Source: Polytrichum commune (taxonomy: Eukaryota > Streptophyta > Polytrichopsida > Polytrichales > Polytrichaceae). From it: 64,000 bases of DNA. Positions 47,166 through 58,689 of this stretch are shown here, in pieces. The translations under genes were made by a program, and so were the position numbers. The number at the start of each line of letters is the position of its first letter. Position 1 is the stretch's first letter. The stretch lies in assembly GCA_950295325.1 (NCBI GenBank), contig OX485809.1, positions 1,114,001 through 1,178,000 on the forward strand, given 5' to 3'. A model generated the notes under the pieces. The model did not search any database, had not been told where the DNA came from, and saw only the letters and a program-made list of their open reading frames with translations.

Positions 47166-48220
47166 TTAGCCAAACTAAAAATCTCAAACATTGATTTATG
47201 TGCTTTGGAAGATTTCAGTGACGTGATACAGTCGTCACAAGCTGAGAAATAAAAAAATACGATGGTTGCAAGCAAGGGCCTGATTGTATATCTTAAACCA
47301 ACAAGGAGTATAGAGCTTCTAGTGGCGGATTTCCAACATCGTATGTGGGCGATAGGTAATACAAATTTGATGGCACCTATTTCTATTCCGATGTGTAAAA
47401 CATTGGCGAGATTTTCAAAACATGAGATTGAGTGTTGTAAGAAGCAAATTTTGAATATCATATGGGTTTTGAGGGCACATATGGATCTCATGCATGCATT
47501 TCTTCTAAGGATGTTCGATCATGCTAAGTGCACAACATTGGAGGTAAAACTTCACACTAAATAAGATTCGCCAATTGGCCATAACCGCAAAGAGTCGTAT
47601 CTTTATGAGATGTGGAACGTGCAACGACCGTACATGTGATGCGTTTGCAACCCATATGCTACTAGTGGTTGCAAAGGCTCCATCATATGGTTTGACCATG
47701 CGGTATGGACCATGATAAATAGATTGGAATTTTTCTTCCCAAATTATCCTACATCTGTGACACGTTTTGCAACTTTCATAATATGGTTGAAAGAGTTTAC
47801 AAGAGTAACAATGAAGGCTGACATTGTATTTAATACAGGGAGAGAACACATGATAAGAACGACAATACAACTCTTTGAAAATCCAAACCAAATGTTGCTC
47901 ACTGACATAAAATAAACTCTTATTGCTAGCAAAATTGAACGCTTGTTCAAAGGGCCAAAGTTCTCCATTGCCATCCGGGTTCACCCAGTCAAGCACCATC
48001 TCCATTCAAAAAATAAAGGCTCAATTTGAATTCGTCTCCAACAGACAAAACTTTTGTGAGTGGACGAGGGCGTGGCAACCCTAGTGGCCGTGGAGGGAGC
48101 CCAACTCGTGGCGGTTGTGGCTTCCGTGGAAGGGGTAGCGGACATGCGATTTTTTGTAACCTTAACCTAGGATATATTCGTCATATAGGGTTTGGGAGCA
48201 TGGTTACTTGTATGACCTAG
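47166..48220 (+). pseudogene. Decayed coding sequence upstream of the Penelope-like reverse transcriptase
   Basis: Protein-like plus-strand readings follow one another with stops between: LLAKLKISNIDLCALEDFSD, then MVASKGLIVYLKPTRSIELL to ARFSKHEIECCKKQILNIIW, then INRLEFFFPNYPTSVTRFAT, then a Gly/Arg-rich piece SGRGRGNPSGRGGSPTRGGC. The Gly/Arg-rich piece resembles a nucleic-acid-binding tail. The series could be the front of the element whose reverse transcriptase follows, or a separate relic. I do not recognise the family. Confidence 0.35.
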
Positions 48221-48779
48221 ACCGAAGGTATCCACAAGGGTATGAGCCCGAGCATAAACAACGCAGCAGACTCCAACAGTTTGACAACTAACACAATACT
48301 ATCCCTACTCAAGGGTAGGGTCCTTATGTGGGAAGAGGACAACCAAAGCAATATTTTAAATCTGCATTTAAAAATAAATATAGATGATTAGTTAAATCAA
48401 ATCCTTAGCATGACAAATTTGTTTTGACAACGCTACCCTGGGATTTAATGTGACACCAGGGGAATAACAACAACTAAGTCGTAATTTGTTAGTTAGAAAC
48501 ATTATCACTCAAAGTAAATCCGAAAGCATAACCGGTATTATCCATATTTTTTAGTGCACCAGAGTCTTAGAGTGGATAAATATGAAAAAAATCTTCGCAA
48601 AAAAATGCATGTTTTTATCCATTCTTCAAATTGTACATGCTCTATTGAATCTAATGTTTGCTTGGAGTTATCAACCCAATATGTCCATATATTGACACAA
48701 ACCAAGTTGGGTTTTCAAAAACTTTTATGTTTCTATACTGAAAGATAATGATGATAATTGTAGCTGTCATTCCTCTAAA

Positions 48780-50650
48780 AGTTTTAGTAAATTCCTTGAT
48801 GAGGATGTTTCTAATAATATCAATGAAAGAGAGAAAGATAGGAGTCATGTTAGAACTATGGATATGTCCATTATTCAACATAAAGGATTAAGGCATGCCC
48901 TTAAAATGAGCCTTAATCAAATACCTCTTAGACCTATGATAATACATGAAGTTATCCAAGTGGTGTGTGATACGTTTCACAAGTATGCTTGGTACTTAAC
49001 ATTGACCATATAGTGGACATAGAGACAACAAGCAAGGAGGTTCGCAACATATGCAATATACTTTTGTATGAAGCTTACAAGCAAAACAAGTTTGACTTTA
49101 GGTACTCTCAATTTTATTTCTTTACAGATAATAAGGTTAATGATTAGCTAGATTGGCTTCTTAAACATGTCGACATTTCGGCCTTGGATAAAACATCCAA
49201 CAATGCATGTTTCATATGTGTTGATCACATACGAAAACAAATTTTAAATCGACTAAGTAGTCTAGATTTCCTTCTATGCCTAGACAATGGAAAATAATTA
49301 TGGATAGAAAACGTTACTAGTAGATTCCATAATATAATTCATGAAATCATACCTGAATTGTCCAACAATAGCCATGACTTACCATACATCATGGCTATGT
49401 ACAAATTTCACAAAAAAAATATAGAAGGATTTCAAATGCATTTGAATCTATTTATGTTAATGTTGCTATACTACTTATCATAACCACTATGACATTACTA
49501 GAGGAGGTAAAACAATGGGCTAAAACCACCACTAATGGATATAAAAACCTCTTCCATGTTGACACTTCTATTTATTGAATAATAGATTCTATAAATGAAT
49601 TTTGTCTTAACCTACCAAATACGATCCATGACATTTTATGTTGCGGATATTACTAGATGCATTGAGACAATACCTATCAATGTGCATGACACTCATTTTG
49701 AAGTTGTGAAATTCATAACTTCACTTGGAATTTAAAATTTTAAACGCAAACATCCTCAATCTAAACCAGTCATATGGTTCAAGACAAATATACATGGGAT
49801 AACAATTAGAACAATATGGGCATCTACATGTCCTAGCTATGAGAATTGACAACAAATATCAGTGACTAAGTTTTTGGTATTATATAAATGGTTTACTACC
49901 AACTGCTATGTAAGATTAAGAAATCGGTTATGAAAACAAATATCAGGTTTACTAATGGAATCTTCATGCTTTCCATTATGGTGTAACCTATATTTAATGT
50001 CATATGAAATACAGTTTATCCAAAGATTAGTTAGTCTAGGGAGGACGGATGTTATGAATAGTTTTGCATATGCTTTCCGATATATTGATGACCTTTGTTG
50101 GCTTAATACCGGAAACGCTCAAATCTTTCTTGATCCGTTACAACCAAGGACAATGTCTAACCCATATTGGATATACCCATTGCATATTTTAGACATTAAA
50201 CTTGAAATTTCAGATTTCTCCAAAAGCAATGCATTACATGGCATAAAGGCACATTTCATGAATGTGTTAATAACTATCTCTGATGAAAATTCAGGGATAT
50301 TTATGCTGCAAAAATTTGACAAGAGGAGAGATCTTCCAATTACAAATACGCAATAAATTAAATTTCACTCTAATCGGCCAGTTAAGAAGGCATACACTGT
50401 CATCGTGTCACAGACAATTCCTATACTGTATCTATCTAATGATGTCCATTTGGCATTACATGAAATCAATAATTTGATTTCTACCTTAACTAGTAATGGA
50501 TTCCGAAGGGACAAGCTTTTACAACTAATGATAATGACGCTCACAAAAACAATGTATCTAGTGGTCAAATTCAAGGTAAAAGACCTCATCAATTTGCTTC
50601 AAGGTATGACATCACACCCTTGCACATTTACTACTTTTTTATTAGATATA
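48780..50650 (+). pseudogene. Decayed Penelope-like element reverse transcriptase
   Basis: Across several frames the plus strand keeps, in order, the landmarks of this reverse-transcriptase type. They are KGLRHALKMSLNQIPLRP (about 48886), DKTSNNACFICVDHIRKQI (about 49187), LPYIMAMYKFHKK (about 49380), and WAKTTTNGY followed by VADITRCIETIPI (about 49515-49675). Next come CFPLWCNLYLMSYE (about 49967) and the catalytic FRYIDDLCWLN (YIDD codons at 50081-50092). After these come LDIKLEI and the C-terminal QTIPILYLSN..ISTLTSNGFR block. Stops and frameshifts throughout mean it is dead; the open piece 49955-50356 is its best-preserved part. Penelope-like elements are well known in animals and patchily known in plants. 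I did not find a GIY-YIG endonuclease domain. Confidence 0.72.
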
Positions 50651-51340
50651 TAAAAGAGAGATCACAAGCCAAGCAATTAACAGCTAGGAATGCTACATAA
50701 TGAGAGAGCGAGAATTTTTCAATAATGAGGATTGGCATGCAAACCAGAAGTGGATGCATGCCAGTTCAACAACACTTGTCCTACCCATGTCGTCTACTTA
50801 TACAACATTGAGCAATGGAAAAGTTCCCCCTATAATCCTAGGTTGAGAAGCAAAGAATTTTTGAATCTAGAACCTAGATGAACACCTTCCTCAACTCCGA
50901 TTTCAATGATTCAAATTCTTCAGTCCTTCTTCGCGATTTCTAACTTGCTCGAGCTTCTAATGCTCAAATCCATCGGTTGGATGATTCCACAGGGCTGGAG
51001 GTGTTTACATTAGCCTCATCTGCCTCAAGGGCAAGAAAAATTACATTGACCAAGATTATCGTAATATGTGTGTCAAAATTATAGTGGGCTATAACAATAG
51101 GTGTAGAAGGTGTAGCTGCCTATAGGCTAGGTGAGATGGGGTGGGATGAATGAGGGAGCAAGCAACCAAGATTAAACAAGCAACCAGATACGTTAAAGCA
51201 TCTAGGGGTGGCGTAGATGAGACACCCCCGCACATGGGATGACGTGGAGTCATGGGGCGGCCACGCGCACCTCTTCCCCGTCACTGCCCGTCAGGGTCGT
51301 TTCGAGACGACTCGTCCTCCGGACTTGAGGCTCTCGTTTC
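50651..51340. other. Intergenic; no gene seen
   Basis: This transitional stretch becomes more GC-rich towards 51200-51300. The open frame at 51252-51440 overlaps the tandem repeat that follows and has no recognisable domain. Confidence 0.4.
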
Positions 51341-51343
51341 GCT

Positions 51344-51660
51344 AACCAGCTTTGTCGTTTTTGATAAAGTACCTGGTATTTGGAAAAATATTTGCAGCAT
51401 ATCTTTTGCAGAATTTTCAAACGGATCCAACTACGCTTAACCAGGCTTTGTCCTCTTCAACAAAATGCATTTGCCGAAATCTTTCAAGCCAAATTTCAGG
51501 TAAGCTCACTTAGGATTTGTGTGTATCCAGCTTTGCCGTCTTCGACAGTTGTAATTAATCAAGTATTTGCGGCACGCTTTGCAGATGTTTTTGAAGTTAC
51601 TAAACTCCGGCGAAGCTCACTTAGATGTCAGCCTTTTCTGTCTTCGATAATCTAGTTGTA
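51344..51660. repeat. Diverged ~95-bp tandem repeat upstream of NYC1
   Basis: Units start with CCAGCTTTGTCGTTTTTGAT (51346), CCAGGCTTTGTCCTCTTCAA (about 51440), CCAGCTTTGCCGTCTTCGAC (about 51529) and CAGCCTTTTCTGTCTTCGAT (about 51632). Later parts share TTTGCAG, GAATTTTC and GCTCACTTAGGAT/GAT. Spacing is 90-103 bp. It lies 400-700 bp before the NYC1 start codon. Confidence 0.65.
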
Positions 51661-52067
51661 ATAGCTGAAATGCCTGCACTTATAGTTGGTGTTAGTTTGG
51701 AGAATTTCCTCAACCTAAACTCCAGGCTGCTAAGCTTACTCAGGGGCCAGATACTCCATTAAAGGTTAACTTAAAGGTTAACTTCGGTTTGGCTGGTTTA
51801 GGTTCCAAGTTCCGATCCCTGCGTGGTTCCGGTGTCACTAGCTTTACTTTGCCTACACGCACCGCCCTCCCAAGCGACACACACACTAGCTCTTATCACC
51901 TCCCGAGGTAGTTCACACAATCGGGACACGCTTGCTCAATGTGGCTCCCATTCCGATTCGTAGCACCCGGACGCCGTCGATAGCTCAAATTACAATTTCT
52001 CGCTTCCAATTCGTAGGAGCAGCACCGGGGAAGCAAGTGTGAGCACGAAGCGCGAGGGAGCTAAGAA

Positions 52068-55000
52068 ATGGCGTACAGCACGTGTTCTGGCATGGTGCTA
52101 CACCTCAATTTGCATGGCGGCACGTACGCATCCGACATGAATTCGTCGTCAATTTCTGTAGGGAAACAGGAGTATCACCTGCTCCCCGGATATACACTAC
52201 CTGGGAGAAGTAGTGTACAATTTCGATTGAACCAAGGGCCTGCTCTTCTTAGTTTGCGTTATTCACAGCCGTACAGGTCTGCTTTTCTTTCGGAGAGGTT
52301 GTTAATCGAGAGGAGACCGTCTTTAAGGTGTGCTCTGAGTAGTCGTAACCAAAGGCGTCCATGCATAGTGCATGCGATTGACAAATCGAAAGAATTAAAT
52401 GAGGGATCGGCTCATAACGATGATCTAATTTTCGTTGCAAGTGATGATGATGAAATTTTGGTTAAAAGCGAGGCACGAGGTTCCTCTGAACATTTCGATT
52501 TAGAAGAAGCGCCGGCGGCTCTGACCGTTGAAGAGATTGAAGTCCCCAGGTTAGCTGAATTTAGCGAACCTGTTTCCTTGATTGAGGCTGTACAATCCGA
52601 TACGGATGAAGGCTACTATAGTGTCAGGTCGCCTCCCAAGCTTGTACAACTTGTCAAGTCTGCGATACGATACCTCAGCGGAGCTCCAAAAAAAAAAGAT
52701 TTCGCCACTCAGAAATCTAATTCTGGAAACATTGAGAAGCTTCGGTGGAATCCGCTGCAAATATTCGGTACCACGAGACCTTCAGCGACGGATTCGTTGA
52801 GGCGTAAAATTGTCGATGGCCTCCGCAGAGCTGAGGATGACTTCTTTGCTGTATGTATCACTACCGTCCATCACGTCCTGCTGTTGTGCAATTGAAGCTG
52901 CTTTTGTCACATCTTTCTCTTGGTGTTGGATGTGGAGGTGCTTGTGTTTTAGGCTCTTTCTTGATACCATTCTTATTCCAGTTTGTTTATGTTCTCAGTT
53001 TTCAAGTCAACTCGGCAAATATATGATCATCATGAGTGCAACAGGGGCCATCCTCGCCACAGGATTTCAACTGTCTGGTAAGTGAGGAGCCGCCGCCAAA
53101 AAAAGGCTTTCTAAGACGCTAATGTAAGGAGGATTGGAGAATTTCATGGTGTAGTTCCAGTCTTTGGGAATCGTGTGCCTGGTAGATGCCATGTAATGTT
53201 GGAGGCCCCGTCCAGGCATAATAATGCAGAGAGACACAAATGCTGGCCATGGTTAGAAGAGCCATGTCGTCTCATAAGCTGTTGTGCTCGCATGACATGC
53301 ACATGATTCAGTGCGGCGATTGAATTGGTGAGAGAATTAATGTCGACGTCAGCAAAGAATTTTTTCTAGGTGTGCTGTTTATTGATAAGATGGATCACTG
53401 GGTTGAGCAAGCGTATCTTACTCGCTTGCTTTTATTCTAGGAGGAGAAGCTCATAAGGATGGCGTTCTATGGTTCAGTTGGCTTGCTGGAATTGTTATTG
53501 GCTCTATGATCGGAGCAGGGCAAGTCTTGGAAAGCCATGCCCGACGAGGTCGACGCAATGTAGTTATTACTGGAAGGTATGGTGTGTAGTTGGATATCTG
53601 ATTGATGATTAAATGCATAGACTATTTTTAAATCGTGGGCTTTGAGTGTTGGATATGATTTCTGGCAATATGTTCTTATGCAGTAAACAAGGGTAGAAAC
53701 ATCTCTTCTCTTTTAGTAGGGCAGTTGATTGGAATTTGGTGGATTGCATATGCTTGGAAACATGGCAAATCTCATTTAGCTCTTTTTGGAAGTTCTGAAC
53801 TCTTATTGCAAAAGGGCATGGATTTAACTCTTTGGACCTTAAGACCACATGCTGATTTAAAATTTCATTTTTTGAAGTTCATTAAAAGCATGTACATGTG
53901 TACTGATGTTCAAGGGGTGTTTAGAGAAGTTAGGGCTTCTCAATTTGCATACCTTGGCAATTGTGTTGCCTTTTATTTTGTATTCTTCCTAACATTTCAC
54001 TTCGCAAATGTCTTTGGCAGCACACGTGGCCTTGGCAAGGCTCTTGCTCGGGAGTTTCTGCGTGCTGGAGATAATGTTGTTGTTGCCTCTCGAAGGTCGT
54101 TATTCTTACATCTCTAAGTGAAATTATGTCTACCTTCATTCAGGATGCAGCTGTGTTGATTGGGGATGCTTTTCTGTTACTGATGGGATGCCTATGGGGT
54201 GGCTTTGTGTAGACACATATGTAACTATATTTGTATTGCTAAATATTTACTGAGAGAAGAAGAAATCAGACCAAATTCCTATCATCACGTGATTTGTTGA
54301 GCTATATTGATGGTTTCAGTAATGTGGGTGGTGGTGGTGGAGAATTTCAGCCCTATGTCGGTGAGTAGCACAGTGACGGAGCTTCAGCAAGAGGTTCGGG
54401 AGCAGCGTCGAAGTCTCCTTCTGGCGGAAGGTTTGCAAGTGGAGGGATCGGAATTGAAGGTTGACAGAAGGGGGTCCAGAGTGGTGGGCATGGCTTGTGA
54501 TGTTTCTAAGAGTGAGGATGTCCAAGCACTTGCAGAAATGGCCGTGCAAGAGTTAGGGACCATTGACATTTGGGTGAGAAAATTTTGACTGCATGCTTAA
54601 TGTGTGGCGTCCAGCCATACACACACAGATTGTCATGTCCTTATTTCAACAAGAGGGTGAAATACCCGAGCTTCGTTTCACTAGGTTGGATTAGAATGTC
54701 ATTTGTAAGTTGCATGTGAGATACCTAACTTGATCACGAAGTCTGTTCGAAGCGGTATCTTATTCAATGTGTTCTATGATCTGGTATGTTGCTGGTAATG
54801 GCCCAATTGTTAGACTTGATTCGCATTAGATGTTCAAATCCGTGACATTTGGACAGGGAACATGTTTCCTAGACCTGAAATAATTTGGACCCTACTCAAT
54901 TCTCATCATTGTTTTTATTTTTTATTTTTTAAATTTATTTTCAAATCTATTTGTGTGTGAACAGATCAACAATGCTGGAATGAATAAGGGCTTCAGGCCT

Positions 55001-56769
55001 CTGGTTGAGTTTTCAGATGAAGAAATCTCCGAGGTACTATGTACTCCGAGAAATCTCATGCAATATGTATTTTATCCTCCGATCATCAAAGGGATGAAAC
55101 AAGAGAATGCTGTTATTATCTTAGATAATATCTGCAGAGGTCACACTTGGATATTCTGTCATACTCGATCAGTTGGCTTGTTTGTGAAGGAAATTTGGTA
55201 AGATACCAGTTGATTATTGTTTGCAGATTGTATCAACAAACTTGACGGGCTCATTAATATGCACCCGAGAAGCTATTCGAGTGATGAAGAAGCAACCCAA
55301 AGGAGGTCATATCTTCAATATGGACGGGGCTGGTTCTGGAGGCACAAGCACTCCTTTGACAGCAGTGTAAGAATCTGAGTACCATAAGGTCCATTTTCGA
55401 GTTTTCCATTTCTTTGATATGCTTACATGTTTCACAGTCAATGCGTTGCTTATATGTTTATGTGACATGTTCTACATTTTAAAGTGTCCAAGATAGTCAT
55501 AACTTCACTACCTTGGTGGTGGCAGTGACATATTATGTTTTTGTTCATGGTAGTTATGGAGCAACAAAATGTGGATTGAGGCAGCTCTCAGCCTCTCTAT
55601 TGCAAGAGTGTAAGGGCTCTCGTGTGGGCATCCACACTGCCTCCCCGGGCATGGTCCTTACTGACCTGCTTTTGAGGTACTGAATCCCCTGGATTTCTAT
55701 TTTTTTTCCAAGCTATCAAAAAATTATAGATGAACAGACAAGGTTATCCTGATTTCACTAAATCTTTCTAGAACGTGGTTTATGGCAGATCACATCAGAT
55801 GTTGATTGGAATTTATTGAAACTTCAATTTTTTTTGCAGTGGTGCTTCCCTACAAAACAAAAAAATGTTCAATATCATTTGTGAGCAGCCTGAGACTGTC
55901 GCCCAAGCGTTGGTACCAAATCTAAGAACTGTGAAGGGAACAGGAAAAGCCATCAACTATTTGACGCCTCCTCGCATTGTATTGGCCATTGTCAATGCAT
56001 GGTATAGGCGTGGTCGATGGTTTGATGAAGAGGTATGTGTATTGCTCTCTTTTTGCTAACTCTTCCTGACCTGGGTGGGTTTTGCATGCGTAAGGAGGTA
56101 ATCTGGAAATTGGGTCAATGGAATTTGTGTTTTCATTTTCAGGATTATAGTGAGGAAAAATAGGGAGTCCTTCATGAATATAGTATTCTAAAGTCTGAGC
56201 TTAAAGCCAATAGTTTAACTGGTGTGGGTTCCATTCTCCACCATGCTAGTGTCACCTGCAATCATTTTGGGGGTCACCAGGCCAAGTGGTCATCTAAAAG
56301 ATGTGGGTACCAAGGGGCTCGGGAGCAATGGGCGATCAAGTTGCCATCCATACTTTCTGCATTTGGTTATAGCTATTTCTGCACCATTCAATCGGCTTGA
56401 ACAACAAATAAGCCTAATAGGGGGGAACAATGGGCGATCAAGTTGTTAGCAAGAGTCCACCTCTTAATTGAGGCAGTCGCATGCAGGCAAAGAGACTCTA
56501 TAATTTATGCTATTGTTGGCAAACATAAATGATATCCTTTTCTTTCTTTCTAATTTCTGGCCCGCATGCAAATCAAACAGGGAAGAGCAGTGTATGCTGC
56601 AGAGGCAGACCGGTTGCGTCTGTGGGCAGAAGGGCGTGAGAAGTCTCCTGTGACAGCAGCCATGGAGATGGTTCCTAGTGGTGCCTGGGTTTCACTCTTC
56701 TCCTCATCAGTGCTTTGTGCCTACGTCATCCTTTCAAACTTGTCCAGTGGTGGAAATCCTGGCATATAG
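52068..56769 (+). CDS. NYC1: NYC1-type chlorophyll b reductase, 10 exons, complete
   Basis: NYC1 reduces chlorophyll b to 7-hydroxymethyl chlorophyll a with NADPH in thylakoids, the first step of chlorophyll b breakdown and of LHCII removal. Exons: 52068-52850, 52999-53077, 53441-53576, 54021-54095, 54351-54573, 54965-55033, 55227-55366, 55554-55676, 55840-56032 and 56581-56769. All introns are GT-AG and all junctions are in frame, giving 669 residues. Hydrophobic segments (MIIMSATGAILATGFQ and WLAGIVIGSMIGAG, about 270-310) precede the short-chain dehydrogenase domain: cofactor loop TGSTRGLG (331-338), NNAG (434-437), DGAGSGG with Ser492, and Tyr503-x3-Lys507. YLTPPRI, a C-terminal EADRLR segment and a hydrophobic tail (WVSLFSSSVLCAYVILSNL) follow. 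The membrane segments argue for NYC1 rather than the soluble paralogue NOL. The 261-residue first exon makes it about 170 residues longer than Arabidopsis NYC1. Confidence 0.96.
56221..56474 (+). repeat. Intronic sequence shared with CAO (NYC1 copy)
   Basis: Within the last NYC1 intron (56033-56580) lie GTGGGTTCCATTCTCCAC, CCATGCTAGTGT, GGGTCACCAGGCCAAGTGG, GTACCAAGGGGC, GGGCGATCAAGTTG (twice, about 56330 and 56430) and AAGAGTCCACCTCTTA. The same order is found on the sense strand of the CAO intron copy at 17140-16939. The doubled GGGAGCAATGGGCGATCAAG block is specific to this copy. Confidence 0.75.
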
Positions 56770-57690
56770 GATTCTAGAGGTTCAGGTGACAATTTATTGA
56801 ATATTGATCAAACAATCAGTGCCAATCAGATATCCATTTCACAACGTAAACTTATACAGGATTACATTTGAACATCACTTCAAAACATTTGAAAGATAGC
56901 AGAGGGTTAATCATTGATTTAGGATTTGACAGATGATCAGGTCATGTATAGGCTGTAAGTCCACTTGATTGAAATGTTGGAATTTAGTCTGTAGTGATAT
57001 TATGTTCTTGCGGGGACATGTTGTAGAATATAGGTCTGGAACATGAAATAATATAGTCTCGGACCACATAGTAGTAGTGGCCATTAGAAATTGATTCATG
57101 AAGGCAAGATCCTGTTGAACTCAAATTGCTCAGATGTATCTGGCAGCCTACAGTTGCTCAGAAGACAACCTATATATGTGTATAAAACGGATGCATTTTT
57201 AATAAGCTTTGAGTAGTGTGTAACCTGTTTTATTCTTGGCATTCGTGAGAAGGGACATACTGACACATTAGGTCTTCATCATGCGAAGCTTCCTCATATT
57301 CCTGAAAGTGAGAGTCCAAACCCTTTGCAGGGAGCTTTCAACTGCAAACCTCCACTCTTGAGTGCATCTTTGTTCTCATTGAGCTGTGGTGGCCAAGTCT
57401 CTTGTGTTCAGTCACTTCTTGTAAATTGTCTGCAATTCCAGTGATCGAATTTAACATGAATTTGGTTGATAGGAAACTTTATCGCATTCATTGATTCAAA
57501 GTCTAATAAAAGAATTCGCATTTCTAGTGATCGAATTAATCTCATCAAAGTATTCATTCATGCCTCCTCCATCCAGGAGCTGGCGTATCTATCGATCGAT
57601 CTATCAATCAATCTATTACAAGCTGTAGCTGACATTTGAGGTGCATATTCTTCACCATGAACTGGACCCTTGTTTGAAATGAAACAGAAG
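56770..57690. other. 3' flank of NYC1; no further gene
   Basis: It probably contains the NYC1 3' untranslated region. A short ATCTATCGATCGATCTATCA run lies near 57587-57615. Nothing else is supported. Confidence 0.45.
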
Positions 57691-57692
57691 GT

Positions 57693-57890
57693 GAGATCCC
57701 TCCCTTCTCCTTTGTTTCTCCTCCTTTATTTTCACTATTCCAACCAATGCCTCATCTACAGTTCTCACTTTGTCACAGTTCACTTTATGTTCTCACTTTA
57801 TCAGAGAAGTGTGAACATTCTTTGTGGTCAGCAATAACTGTGGGTGCCGCAAACATCAGCAACATCCTCGACATCAACTCCAGGTGTCAC
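57693..57890 (-). pseudogene. Copied fragment of the ZCCHC17-like gene's last exon
   Basis: The sequence matches about 29155-29310 (coding part of exon 3, including the stretch for VRTVDEAIAV) in the same orientation. Shared blocks include TTCTCCTCCTT, ATGCCTCATCTACAGTTCTC against TTGCCTCGTCAACGGTTCTC, and GAACATTCTTTGTGGTCAGC against GAACGTTCTTTGTGATCAGT. The copy carries an internal duplication (TTCTCACTTTGTCACAG then TTCTCACTTTATCAG). It is too short and altered to be functional and lies just downstream of NYC1. Confidence 0.75.
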
Positions 57891-58126
57891 GGCAAACCCA
57901 AAACCCTTCTAGTAACCCTATTTTCAAAACAAACAAATTAAATGCAATACCAGGGTTTTGCTAAAAATATCCTACGATTTGTGGTTGTTCACAATGTAGT
58001 CAAGCTCATCCATGAAAATTTCCACCGACACAATTTATCAAAAGGCAAGGAAGAGGTCTTCCTCCCACGCATTGCGCAAGGACCCTTGCTGCATGCATGT
58101 GAGACTGTCTAAAGTATGTATGTGTT

Positions 58127-58680
58127 ATGTGGCTCGTTTTTCTTGTTCCCCATCTTCTATTGATCACTTTATGTCTTCGAACTTGTGTTGCAATAGCAAA
58201 TCTATGATGAAACACCAACAAAAACCAGATGAAAAACGGATGTACCCTGATTTAGTTATTTCAATGGGAAGTGCACGTTTGATGAACAAAATATGATGTA
58301 TGTATTTGCATCCAAGGACACATAAGTTGTGTGTTTGAATTCAAATATTCAAATAACATCAAGATATTCAACCAATTCCAAAAATTACACTTGAAAAATA
58401 AGTTGAAATTAGATAGGGTCACTTTTGACATAATTAACTAAAAATGGAAATATGTAACTCAAAAACATGTTTTTGTGCGTAGAAAGGCCCAACTTAGGTC
58501 CTCTCAATCGTGTTCAATATTGAGTGTGGAGTAATTACTAAAATTTGAAGACATAGTCAAATCTCTTTTAAACTTGTGTCTTTATGATATTTCTTATTTG
58601 ATCATCACCGAACTGCACATCAATCAAATATAGATATCTGATTAAGTAAAGTAACTGAATAACACCCGCATACCTTAGCT
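58127..58680. repeat. Copy of repeat family B with an extra middle part
   Basis: It shares AGCAAATCTATGATGAAACA, GGAAGTGCACGTTTGATGA, GGTCCTCTCAATCGTG and the ACATCAATCAAATATAGA block with 5515-5880. An inserted middle part (about 58300-58490, ATTCAACCAATTC.., TGACATAATT) is repeated near 60240-60420. Confidence 0.7.
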
Positions 58681-58689
58681 CCTTGGATG

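Noticed and set aside
47505-48005. Minus-strand open frame of 166 codons
   Set aside because: It lies antisense to plus-strand decayed coding readings and shows no family motif; I regard it as a shadow frame.
47166-48220. An endogenous large-virus origin for the unknown coding blocks
   Set aside because: No capsid, ATPase or polymerase motif is visible; nearness to a reverse transcriptase makes a retroelement simpler.
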